DNA of 7,666 nucleotides. It comes from an uncultured Altererythrobacter sp. GTDB lineage: Bacteria > Pseudomonadota > Alphaproteobacteria > Sphingomonadales > Sphingomonadaceae. Below are positions 1 to 7,460 of the stretch, in pieces. The notes below the pieces were generated by a model. The model saw nothing but the letters and a program-made list of their open reading frames with translations. It was not told the DNA's origin and ran no database searches. The stretch covers positions 1-7,666 of the forward strand of contig CAMPGP010000097.1 of NCBI GenBank assembly GCA_946885545.1, given 5' to 3'. Position 1 is the first letter of the stretch. Every line of letters starts with the position of its first letter. The position numbers and the translations under genes were made by a program.

Positions 1-1
1 C

Positions 2-1723
2 GTCCAGGCGGCCGTGATCGCCCCCGAAGCCAGCGGCCGCGACCTCATCGTCTCTGCCCAGACCGGCTCGGGCAAGACCGTCGCGTTCGGCCTGACGATC
101 GCGGGCGAACTGCTCGATTCCGCCGGGGCCCTGCCCTTCACCGAGCGACCGATGGCGCTGGTCATCGCGCCGACGCGCGAGCTGGCGCTGCAGGTCAGCC
201 GCGAACTCGCCTGGCTCTACGCCCAGGCAGGAGCGCGGATCGCAACCTGCGTCGGCGGGATGGACGCTTCGAAGGAGCGGCGCTCGCTGCGTGGCGGTGC
301 GCACATCGTCGTCGGCACGCCGGGGCGTCTGCGCGACCACCTGGAACGCGGAGCGCTCGACCTCTCGGACTTGCGCGCCGTCGTGCTCGACGAAGCGGAC
401 GAGATGCTCGACATGGGCTTTCGCGAAGACCTCGAGGAAATCCTCGACGCGACGCCCGAGGGTCGGCGCACCGTGCTGTTCTCGGCGACGATGCCCAAGC
501 CCATCGTCGCGCTCGCGAAGCGGTACCAGCGCGATGCGCTGCGCATCGCCACCGGCGGCGAAGAGCGCGGCCACGGCGACATCGCCTTCAAGGCGGTGAC
601 CGTCGCTCCGTCGGAGATCGAGGCCGCGGCGATCAACCTCCTGCGCTTCCACGAAGCCGAGACCGCGATCCTGTTCTGCGCCACGCGCGACAAGGTGCGC
701 CGCCTCCATGCGCTGCTGCAGGAGCGCGGCTTCGCCGCCGTCGCGTTGTCCGGCGAGCATTCGCAGTCCGAACGCAACCAAGCGCTGCAGGCGCTGCGCG
801 ACCGCCGCGCGCGTGTCTGCGTCGCGACCGACGTCGCCGCACGCGGGATCGATCTTCCCGCGCTCAGCCTCGTCGTGCACGTCGAGATTCCGCGCGATGC
901 CGAAGTGCTCCAGCACCGCTCGGGCCGTACCGGTCGCGCGGGCAAGAAGGGCACCGCCGTGCTGATCGTCCCCTATCCGCGCCGCCGCCGGGTCGAATCG
1001 ATGCTGCGCGGCGCGCGGATCGAGGCCGAGTGGATCGGTGCGCCGACCCCCGAAGACATCCGCGCGAACGACCGCGAACGGCTGATGTCCGCGCTCCTCG
1101 CGCCCGCCGACTTCGACGAGGAGGATCGCGCGCTGGCGCAACGCCTGATCGCCGAGCGTTCGCCCGAGGACATCGCCGCCGCGCTCGTCCGCGCGCACCG
1201 CGCTGCGATGCCGCAGGTCGAGGAATTGATCGAGAACAGCCCCGAGGCGCGCCGCGCTGCACAGAAAGAGCGCCACCGCGAGGGGTTCGAGGACGTGGTC
1301 TGGTTCCGGCTCGACATCGGCCGTCGGCAGAACGCCGATCCGCGCTGGATCCTACCGCTGCTGTGCCGCCGCGGGCACATCACCCGCAACGAGATCGGAG
1401 CGATCCGCATCGGTGCCAACGAGACCCATTTCCAGGTCCCACGCACGATCGCGGGCAAGTTCGCTTCCGCGCTCGATCGCACGGCCGGCGTAGAGGGTGC
1501 CGAAAGCGTCGCCATCGAGCCGTCCGAAGGCCCGCGCGAAGCCGCGCGGGGCAACCGGCACGAGCGGCGGGACAACGCCTACGACGGCGGCAAGCCGCCC
1601 CACGGTGGGCCTAAGCGTCGCCCAAACGGTTTCAAGCCCGCTCCGCGCGCTCCGGGTGGCCCGAAGGGCAAGCCAGGCGCGGGACGCAAACCCCAAGGCC
1701 GCAAGAACGTCCGCCCATCCTGA
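2..1723 (+). CDS. DEAD-box ATP-dependent RNA helicase with DbpA-type RNA-binding domain (5' end missing)
   Basis: ATP-driven RNA-unwinding protein of the DeaD/CsdA/DbpA group, expected to act in the cytoplasm on rRNA or structured mRNA. The reading frame is open from base 2, and VQAAV before the first possible start (GTG at 14) looks like the end of the Q motif, so the true start lies upstream. Counting from the valine at 14, the helicase motifs run in order: AQTGSGKT (Walker A, 15-22), PTRELALQV (Ia), TPGR (Ib), DEAD (126-129, bases 389-400), SAT (III), ATDVAARGID (271-280, motif V) and HRSGRTGRAG (301-310, motif VI). After a helical linker, about 425-490 resembles the DbpA RNA-binding domain (PF03880), with GRRQNADPRWILPLLCRRG followed by ITRNEIGAIRI. 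The last 70 or so residues are a Gly/Pro/Arg/Lys-rich, probably disordered tail that should bind RNA non-specifically. In E. coli DbpA this domain directs the enzyme to 23S rRNA; whether the target is the same here is inference. All catalytic motifs are intact. Confidence 0.95.
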   Translation, partial: VQAAVIAPEASGRDLIVSAQTGSGKTVAFGLTIAGELLDSAGALPFTERPMALVIAPTRELALQVSRELAWLYAQAGARIATCVGGMDASKERRSLRGGAHIVVGTPGRLRDHLERGALDLSDLRAVVLDEADEMLDMGFREDLEEILDATPEGRRTVLFSATMPKPIVALAKRYQRDALRIATGGEERGHGDIAFKAVTVAPSEIEAAAINLLRFHEAETAILFCATRDKVRRLHALLQERGFAAVALSGEHSQSERNQALQALRDRRARVCVATDVAARGIDLPALSLVVHVEIPRDAEVLQHRSGRTGRAGKKGTAVLIVPYPRRRRVESMLRGARIEAEWIGAPTPEDIRANDRERLMSALLAPADFDEEDRALAQRLIAERSPEDIAAALVRAHRAAMPQVEELIENSPEARRAAQKERHREGFEDVVWFRLDIGRRQNADPRWILPLLCRRGHITRNEIGAIRIGANETHFQVPRTIAGKFASALDRTAGVEGAESVAIEPSEGPREAARGNRHERRDNAYDGGKPPHGGPKRRPNGFKPAPRAPGGPKGKPGAGRKPQGRKNVRPS

Positions 1724-1834
1724 CCGAGCGCTCGCCAGCCCTAACATTTCTTGGGGTTGGCCTGCGCGTCGGCGGATTGCAGGATGACGATGCGACCCGG
1801 AGGGCCTTGCACGTTGCATGGCTCGACAACTTTC
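1724..1834. other. Helicase 3' untranslated region, no assigned gene
   Basis: 111 bases between the helicase stop and its terminator. It contains a 10-bp perfect palindrome, CGAGCGCTCG (1725-1734), one base after the stop codon. It also contains a minus-strand frame (stop at 1741-1743) that reads like the end of a small protein (VVEPCNVQGPPGRIVILQ...) but has no plausible start, because the terminator interrupts it upstream. I assign no gene here. Confidence 0.5.
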
Positions 1835-1862
1835 AGCCCCGCCCTACGGCGGGGCTCTTTTT
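1835..1862 (+). terminator. Intrinsic terminator downstream of the helicase gene
   Basis: A perfect 9-bp GC-rich stem (AGCCCCGCC at 1835-1843 with GGCGGGGCT at 1848-1856) closes on the tetraloop CTAC and is followed by CTTTTT. This is a textbook Rho-independent terminator on the plus strand. It lies 111 bases after the helicase stop and 99 bases before ribH, so it should separate the two transcripts. There is no T tract on the other side, so it is not expected to work on the minus strand. Confidence 0.9.
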
Positions 1863-1961
1863 GATGGCGCTGCAACTCCGTGCAAGCGACGCGGCAGCCC
1901 TTCCCCTTCCCCCCTCGCCCCGCTACCGCGCGATGCAATTGCTGCTCGCGGAGAATAAGTC
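1863..1961 (+). other. ribH leader region
   Basis: 99 bases between the helicase terminator and the ribH ATG. The promoter of ribH should lie here or overlap the terminator, but I see no convincing -35/-10 pair. A 19-base uninterrupted pyrimidine tract runs from 1898 to 1916 and GGAG at 1950-1953 serves as the ribosome site. The conserved boxes of an FMN riboswitch are absent. Confidence 0.5.
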
Positions 1962-2381
1962 ATGGCGCGTTTCCTGATCGTCGAAGCCCGGTTCTACGAC
2001 CACCTCAACGACCTGCTGGTGGACGGAGCGCGCAGTGCACTCGCTGCCGCGGGACACGAGGTCGAGGTGCTCAAGGTGCCCGGCGCGCTCGAGATCCCCG
2101 GCGCGATCTCGATGGCCGCCGAAAGCGACCGCTACGATGGCTTCGTCGCGATCGGCGTGGTGATCCGCGGCGAAACCTACCACTTCGAGATCGTCGCGGG
2201 CGAGAGCGCGCGCGGGATCATGGCGCTGACGATGGACGGCATCGCGATAGGCAACGGCATCCTGACGGTCGAGAACGAGGCGCAGGCGCTGGTTCGCGCC
2301 GACAAGGCGCAGAAGGACAAGGGCGGCGAGGCGGCGCAGGCCGCGATGGCTCTGCTTGCGCTGCAGGAGAAGTTCGAGTGA
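1962..2381 (+). CDS. ribH: 6,7-dimethyl-8-ribityllumazine synthase
   Basis: Penultimate enzyme of riboflavin synthesis. It condenses 5-amino-6-ribitylaminouracil with 3,4-dihydroxy-2-butanone 4-phosphate to give lumazine, in the cytoplasm, usually as a pentamer or larger shell. The 139-residue product is at the short end for the family. Family landmarks are [13 protein letters not shown] (7-19, with the aromatic that stacks on the pyrimidine ring), [10 protein letters not shown] (39-48), [15 protein letters not shown] (65-79, with catalytic His74), and [10 protein letters not shown] followed by an Arg at 112 (phosphate and substrate contacts). The ATG at 1962 is preceded by GGAG (1950-1953) at a good 8-nt spacing. 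The gene is not beside other rib genes or nusB in this window, and no FMN riboswitch is visible in the 99-nt leader. It overlaps the next gene by four bases, so the two are almost certainly co-transcribed. Confidence 0.96.
   Translation: MARFLIVEARFYDHLNDLLVDGARSALAAAGHEVEVLKVPGALEIPGAISMAAESDRYDGFVAIGVVIRGETYHFEIVAGESARGIMALTMDGIAIGNGILTVENEAQALVRADKAQKDKGGEAAQAAMALLALQEKFE
2365..2381 (+). promoter_or_regulatory. Ribosome binding site and GTGA stop-start overlap
   Basis: AGGAG at 2365-2369 lies inside the 3' end of ribH and stands 8 nt before GTG at 2378. That GTG overlaps the ribH stop TGA (2379-2381) as GTGA. This site fixes the start of the aldo/keto reductase and predicts translational coupling to ribH. 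The same frame stays open upstream within ribH but has no sensible start or family similarity there. Confidence 0.85.
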
Positions 2382-3304
2382 GCTCGCATCCCTCGATCGG
2401 CGGCATTCCCCTCGTGCTGGGCGGAAATGTCTTCGGCTGGACCGCCAGGGGCGACGAGGGCTTCGCCGTGCTCGACGCGTTCTACGAGGCAGGTGGGCGG
2501 ATGATCGACACCGCCGATGTCTATTCCGCCTGGATCGACGGACACAAGGGCGGCGAATCCGAGACGCTGATCGGCGAATGGCTCGAATCGCGCGGCGTGC
2601 GCGACGAAATGCTCATCCACACCAAGACAGGGATGATGGGCGGCAGCGAACTCTACGAGCCAGCTCGCGTGCTGCAATCGCTCGATGCCTCGCTCGAAAG
2701 ACTTCGGACCGACAGGATCGATCTCTACTACGCCCACAAGGACTATCCCGAACTTCCCGCCGAACAGATCGTCGAGGCGTTCGACGGCGCGGTCGCGAGC
2801 GGCAAGGTGCGCGAGATCGGCGCGTCGAACTTCGATGCTGCGCGACTTTCGACGATGCTCGACGCGGCCGATGCCGCGGGTCGCACGCCGTTCACCGTGC
2901 TGCAGAACGAATACAATCTCGTCTCGCGCGAGAAATACGGGCCCGATCTGCAGGCACTGTGCACCGGGCGCGGGATTGCAATGCTGCCCTTCTTCGGCCT
3001 CGCCTCAGGCTACCTCACAGGCAAGTATCGATCCGACGCGGACTATGCCCGCTCGGCGCGCGGCGATCGCGTGAAGGAACTGGTCGGCGAGCGCGGGCCG
3101 CGAGTGCTCGAGGCGATGGATGCGGTGGCGGCCGAGACAGGTGCCAGCCTGCCTGCGATCGCGCTCGCATGGCTCGTTCGCCAGCCCGGAATTCCCGCTC
3201 CAATCGCGAGCGCGCGCACGCCCGCGCAATTGCGCGAGGTGCTCGAATTCACGCGTGTCGACCTGACCGACGAACAGGTCCGACGCCTCGGCGAGGCTTT
3301 CTAG
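2378..3304 (+). CDS. Aldo/keto reductase family oxidoreductase
   Basis: NAD(P)H-dependent TIM-barrel oxidoreductase that interconverts a carbonyl and an alcohol; the substrate cannot be deduced. With the GTG start at 2378 the product has 308 residues, normal for the family. The catalytic tetrad is complete: Asp44 (in [12 protein letters not shown]), Tyr49, Lys83 (in IHTKTG) and His120 (in LYYAHKDYP). Further landmarks are [11 protein letters not shown] (the usual strand after the tetrad), [13 protein letters not shown], and a C-terminal [11 protein letters not shown], the region that binds the cofactor phosphate. The style is that of the general 'predicted oxidoreductase' AKR group (Tas/YajO/YghZ-like) rather than a named biosynthetic enzyme. 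It overlaps ribH by 4 nt and has its own Shine-Dalgarno. A link to flavin metabolism is only suggested by position. No clear terminator follows it. Confidence 0.93.
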   Translation: MSSHPSIGGIPLVLGGNVFGWTARGDEGFAVLDAFYEAGGRMIDTADVYSAWIDGHKGGESETLIGEWLESRGVRDEMLIHTKTGMMGGSELYEPARVLQSLDASLERLRTDRIDLYYAHKDYPELPAEQIVEAFDGAVASGKVREIGASNFDAARLSTMLDAADAAGRTPFTVLQNEYNLVSREKYGPDLQALCTGRGIAMLPFFGLASGYLTGKYRSDADYARSARGDRVKELVGERGPRVLEAMDAVAAETGASLPAIALAWLVRQPGIPAPIASARTPAQLREVLEFTRVDLTDEQVRRLGEAF

Positions 3305-3414
3305 CGCGAGGCAGAGAGCCCGCTCAGCGACTGCGTTCCTTTGGCCATGTCGATTCGACGGGAACACCAGCGCGGATGGTTGGTCATGACTATCATGCTC
3401 AGGATACCGAAACA

Positions 3415-3726
3415 GTGAACGGACCGCTGGAATGGATCGCGGCGATCGGCACGATGATCGCCGCAGGCCTCATTGCCGCCGATCTCGGGCGCAAGGTCAC
3501 CGGGTGGGGCTTCGTGCTCTTCTGCGCGGTCGCGGTCACCTGGATCGTATCGGGCCTGACGGGCGGCGCCATGCCGATCGCGGCGATGAACGCCATCCTG
3601 CTCGCCATCAACGCCTGGGGCGTGTGGCAATACCTGCTGAGCCCCAAGAACCGCAAAAAGTTGGAGAAGCTCGAGGAACTGGAGGAAGAGGCCGAACGGG
3701 AGGTCGAAGCCGAAACCGGCCGGTGA
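3415..3726 (+). CDS. Small membrane protein, three predicted helices and a charged C-terminal tail
   Basis: Unrecognised inner-membrane protein of 103 residues when started at GTG 3415. Three hydrophobic segments are visible: about 7-25 (WIAAIGTMIAAGLIAADLG), 31-50 (WGFVLFCAVAVTWIVSGLTG) and 52-75 (including IAAMNAILLAINAWGVWQYLL). The remaining 28 residues are almost all Lys, Arg, Glu and Leu, a short amphipathic or coiled-coil helix likely in the cytoplasm. GTG 3415 is preferred because AGGA (3401-3404) sits about 10 nt upstream and the first helix follows at once. An in-frame ATG at 3376 would add 13 polar residues without a good ribosome site. It lies 110 nt after the reductase and may be read through from ribH. 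Its stop is 3 nt from the convergent eno stop. Function unknown. Confidence 0.75.
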   Translation: MNGPLEWIAAIGTMIAAGLIAADLGRKVTGWGFVLFCAVAVTWIVSGLTGGAMPIAAMNAILLAINAWGVWQYLLSPKNRKKLEKLEELEEEAEREVEAETGR

Positions 3727-3729
3727 TCC

Positions 3730-5187
<1,458 letters not shown>

Positions 5188-5201
5188 CTAAGGATAGAGA
5201 C

Positions 5202-5795
5202 ATGGCTGACGCGACCACCCCCACCACTACGACCAAGAAGAAGTCCCCGGCGCGCAAGTCGGCTGCGAAGCAGACGACGGCGTCTACGCCCGCTGCCGCA
5301 TCCAACACCAATAGCAGCCATCGCACGGAAGCGAAGTCGCGCTTCAACTCCGCCTTGGAAGAAGCCAAGGCCGGCGCCGCCGCGTTGAAGGCCGAAGCCG
5401 CCGACCGCGCGACGACCTATCGCGACCAGGCCAAGGGCCGTTCGGAAGATTGGGTGGCCGAAGCGAAGGCCTATGGTCAGCAGGCCAAGGGCAAGAGCAA
5501 GGAACTCGCCACCGAAGGCAAGGGCAAGGCCAGCGAAGCGTTGTCTTCGCTGAGCAAGATGGTGTCGGAAAACGCCCTCGCAATCGACGAGAAGTTCGGT
5601 GCGCAGTACGGCGATTATGCTCGTAAGGCGTCGCGCAGCCTGCAGGATGCCTCGGTCAAGCTCGACCAGAAGAGTGTGGACGACCTGAGCGAGGATGCGC
5701 GCGAGATGGTTCGCAAGAGCCCCGGCCTCGCCGTCGGCATCGCCGCGGTCGCGGGGTTCATGCTGGCGCGGATGTTCCGCGGCAGCCGCGACTGA
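5202..5795 (+). CDS. Lys/Ala-rich LEA-like protein with C-terminal membrane anchor (YqjD/ElaB-like)
   Basis: A 197-residue protein of unknown function, first in a four-gene block. Residues 1-42 are Thr/Lys/Ala/Ser-rich and probably disordered. Residues 43-120 form a highly charged helix rich in Ala, Lys and Glu, with a recurring AKGKS-like unit (QAKGRS 76-81, QAKGKS 94-99, EGKGKA 105-110) resembling LEA or phasin-type repeats. Residues 173-197 (SPGLAVGIAAVAGFMLARM, then FRGSRD) are one hydrophobic helix ending in arginines, the layout of the DUF883/ElaB/YqjD family. In E. coli, YqjD anchors ribosomes to the inner membrane in stationary phase; that role is not shown here. ATG 5202 has AAGGA (5190-5194) 7 nt upstream. 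An in-frame ATG at 5112 lies inside the candidate promoter and is rejected. A GC-rich hairpin (5150-5155 with 5164-5169) falls in the leader. Confidence 0.85.
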   Translation: MADATTPTTTTKKKSPARKSAAKQTTASTPAAASNTNSSHRTEAKSRFNSALEEAKAGAAALKAEAADRATTYRDQAKGRSEDWVAEAKAYGQQAKGKSKELATEGKGKASEALSSLSKMVSENALAIDEKFGAQYGDYARKASRSLQDASVKLDQKSVDDLSEDAREMVRKSPGLAVGIAAVAGFMLARMFRGSRD

Positions 5796-5820
5796 TCCCC
5801 ATACTCCGGGGGTGACAACC

Positions 5821-6219
5821 ATGAACGACGAGCCCCTGCCACATGTGCAGGAGGGCGACGAGGAACCGGGCGCGGCCGACGAGCCGCGCTCGGGCTTCTC
5901 GTTGACCGACGATCTCGTCGCGCTGCTCGACGACGGCAAGACCTATCTCGAGGCGGAAAAGGCATTCCAGAAGAGCCGCGCTGTGTTCGTCGCGCACAAG
6001 GGCAAATGGGGCGTCATCCACGGCCTGGTCGCCTTCGCGATGATCCACACAGCGTTGATCGGGCTCGTCGTTGGCGCGGTAATCGCGCTCGCGCCGATCT
6101 TCACGATCTGGGGTGCGATGGCGCTGGTGTCGGGCGTACTGATCGTCATCGGGGTGATCCTCGCGCGCAAGGCACTCGGCCATTTCCGCGACGCCGGCGA
6201 CAGTTTCGGGGACGACTGA
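5821..6219 (+). CDS. Putative phage-holin-superfamily (Holin-X / YqjE-like) membrane protein
   Basis: A 132-residue protein with an acidic N-terminus (1-32), an amphipathic helix (about 28-60, including LLDDGKTYLEAEKAFQKSRA) and two adjacent hydrophobic helices at about 66-92 and 95-116. It ends in a polar tail, FRDAGDSFGDD. The pattern fits the chromosomal Phage_holin_3_6 family (PF07332, formerly DUF1469), which includes E. coli YqjE. Despite the family name these proteins are not evidence of a prophage, and no lysis or phage genes are nearby. ATG 5821 follows a GGGGGT purine stretch (5808-5813); an in-frame GTG at 5812 would add three residues. It begins 25 nt after the preceding stop, and its own stop is 1 nt from the next ATG, so the genes are surely one transcript. 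Confidence 0.82.
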   Translation: MNDEPLPHVQEGDEEPGAADEPRSGFSLTDDLVALLDDGKTYLEAEKAFQKSRAVFVAHKGKWGVIHGLVAFAMIHTALIGLVVGAVIALAPIFTIWGAMALVSGVLIVIGVILARKALGHFRDAGDSFGDD

Positions 6220-6220
6220 C

Positions 6221-6544
6221 ATGGCCGATCCCGAACGCAAAATGATCGAGGACCGCGCGCTGCGCGACGCGGCGTTCGCTCTCGTCAAGGCGGATGTTGC
6301 GCACTTGCGCGCCGATCTCACGACCAAGGGCATCGGCGAGCGCTTGCTCGACCGCGTCGCCAATGGCGCGAACGAGGTGCTCGAGGAAGCCGTCGACGTG
6401 GCGGAGAACAACCGCGGCGTGCTGATCACGCTGGTCGCGGCGATCGTGTTGTGGCTGTCGCGCAACCCGCTGATCGCGCTGATCACGGGCGAGGACGCGG
6501 AGGGCGACGACGAAGAAGAACCCGAGGAACCCGAAGGCGACTGA
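6221..6544 (+). CDS. Small single-helix membrane protein with acidic tail
   Basis: Unrecognised 107-residue protein. Residues 1-64 are charged and helical; 65-88 (RGVLITLVAAIVLWLSRNPL, then IALI) form one membrane segment, or two half-length ones broken by SRNP. The last 17 residues are nearly all Asp, Glu, Gly and Pro. It starts one base after the stop of the Holin-X gene, so translation is probably coupled; a purine run GGGGACG (6208-6214) is the only ribosome site available. By position it is comparable to yqjK in the E. coli yqjDE cluster, but I see no residue-level similarity to support that name. Confidence 0.8.
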   Translation: MADPERKMIEDRALRDAAFALVKADVAHLRADLTTKGIGERLLDRVANGANEVLEEAVDVAENNRGVLITLVAAIVLWLSRNPLIALITGEDAEGDDEEEPEEPEGD

Positions 6545-6587
6545 GCCCGTTCGGACCACGACGACCCATTTCAGCGGAGACAAGGCC

Positions 6588-7082
6588 ATGGCCGACAAGA
6601 AAAAGCGCGAAGAACTCAAGAACCGCATCGAAGCAGGCCAGCAGCGTCATGCCAACCGCACTGTCGGCGAATACGCCCGAGAAGCGCGCGACAACGCGAC
6701 CGCCTTCGTCAAGGAACATCCGGTGGCGACCGTCGTCGGCGGCGTCGCGATCGGCGTGATCGTAGCGAGCATGGTGCCCGGACCCGGTCGCCGCATGCGC
6801 AAGAGGGCGACGAAGCGCGGTTCGGCGCTGGCAGCGATGGTTGCCGAACTCGGTCTCGCCTACGGCACCAGCATGATCGACAATCTCACCAGCGCGGCAC
6901 GTACCGGCGGCGACCGTCTTGAGGACCTGGGTGATGCGCTCGGCGACGGCGCGCGCGACTTGCGCCGACAGGCGGGCCTGCAGGGTAGCGTGGCGAGCGA
7001 CACCGCGCGCCGCCTCACCCGCGACGTAGGCAAGAAGACCGGCCGCAAGGTCCGCGACCTGCGCGCGCGCATGGCGAACTGA
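6588..7082 (+). CDS. Basic membrane-anchored protein, DUF883/YqjD-like N-terminal half
   Basis: A 164-residue protein closing the four-gene block. Residues 1-44 are charged and end in YAREARDNATAFVKEHP, followed by one hydrophobic helix (45-63, VATVVGGVAIGVIVASMVP). This 'helix, KEHP, Gly-rich membrane segment' order is typical of the ElaB/YqjD/DUF883 group, where the segment is normally C-terminal. Here about 100 further residues follow: a strongly basic stretch (68-77, RRMRKRATKR), an amphipathic region (79-102) and an Arg/Asp/Gly-rich tail. The tail is the odd part. It could bind nucleic acid or acidic partners, which is inference. ATG 6588 has GGAG (6576-6579) 8 nt upstream. The gap to the preceding gene is 43 nt with no terminator, so co-transcription is likely. 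Confidence 0.82.
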   Translation: MADKKKREELKNRIEAGQQRHANRTVGEYAREARDNATAFVKEHPVATVVGGVAIGVIVASMVPGPGRRMRKRATKRGSALAAMVAELGLAYGTSMIDNLTSAARTGGDRLEDLGDALGDGARDLRRQAGLQGSVASDTARRLTRDVGKKTGRKVRDLRARMAN

Positions 7083-7101
7083 TCGCGGCTTTCAGCTGCA
7101 C

Positions 7102-7142
7102 GCGAACGGCGCGGCGGGGTTGCCTGCCGCGCCGTTTGCTTT
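7102..7142 (+). terminator. Intrinsic terminator ending the four-gene block
   Basis: AACGGCGCGGC (7105-7115) pairs perfectly with GCCGCGCCGTT (7126-7136). The stem can be extended outward by GC/GC (7102-7103 with 7138-7139) and inward by two G-C pairs. It is followed by a broken T-rich stretch (TTTGCTTTAA). An 11-bp or longer GC stem plus T-rich tail, 20 nt after the stop, is a convincing Rho-independent terminator for the 5202-7082 transcript. Confidence 0.85.
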
Positions 7143-7184
7143 AATGGCGCGGGCAACCTCTCCCCAGACCTTCGAGACACGAAA

Positions 7185-7415
7185 ATGGAAGAAACCGAAG
7201 CCAAGCAGCGGCTGCACCTCGTCATGGGTGGCCGCGTGACCGATCCGCGCTCGATCGAGTTCCAGGACCCGGAAAGCATCCACGTCGTCGGCGTTTTCAG
7301 CGACTACGACGGTGCCGTCGAGGCGTGGCGCGCCAATGCGCAGCGCACGGTCGACGATGCGGAGATGAAGTACGTGATCGTCCACCTGCACCGGCTGCTC
7401 ACGCCGGAGGTGTGA
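7185..7415 (+). CDS. DUF4170 domain-containing protein
   Basis: A 76-residue soluble protein matching the small DUF4170 family (PF13773) common in alphaproteobacteria; no function is established. The family pattern is visible: a first strand LHLVMGGRV, a DPESIHVVGVF segment, then DYDGAVEAWRANAQRTVDD, and the closing strand MKYVIVHLHRLLTPE. The whole domain is present and nothing follows it. ATG 7185 is preceded only by a weak purine run (GAGA, 7174-7177). A terminator stands upstream, so it probably has its own promoter in 7143-7184, though I could not assign one. It converges on greA. Confidence 0.9.
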   Translation: MEETEAKQRLHLVMGGRVTDPRSIEFQDPESIHVVGVFSDYDGAVEAWRANAQRTVDDAEMKYVIVHLHRLLTPEV

Positions 7416-7419
7416 TGCG

Positions 7420-7454
7420 ACTTGCCAGTCCCCGGCGTGGCGGGGACTGGAAGT
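7420..7454. repeat. Hairpin between convergent DUF4170 gene and greA
   Basis: CCAGTCCCCG (7425-7434) and CGGGGACTGG (7441-7450) pair perfectly around a 6-nt loop. With one bulged G the stem continues by ACTT/AAGT (7420-7423 with 7451-7454). It fills almost the entire gap between the two convergent stops, as a shared terminator would, but neither strand has a T tract after it. It may act as a Rho-assisted or 3'-end-protecting hairpin. Confidence 0.6.
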
Positions 7455-7460
7455 GGCAGA

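Noticed and set aside
217..954. A 245-codon minus-strand frame opposite the helicase
   Set aside because: It is a Ser/Arg/Ala-rich shadow of intact helicase motifs on the plus strand, with no family character.
1863..1961. FMN riboswitch before ribH
   Set aside because: None of the conserved RFN-element boxes can be found, and the 99-nt space is too short for the full element plus a promoter.
1880..2377. Upstream extension of the aldo/keto reductase frame
   Set aside because: The translation is Arg/Gly-rich and overlaps ribH in another frame. The GTG at 2378 has a good ribosome site and begins the recognisable domain.
2356..3375. Upstream extension of the small membrane-protein frame through the reductase gene
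   Set aside because: It is an out-of-frame, Arg-rich shadow of the reductase. The real product starts at 3415, or at most 3376.
5821..6219. Holin-family protein as a sign of a prophage
   Set aside because: PF07332-type proteins are widespread chromosomal genes (e.g. YqjE). There are no phage structural, integrase or lysis genes, and the neighbours are membrane-stress-like genes.
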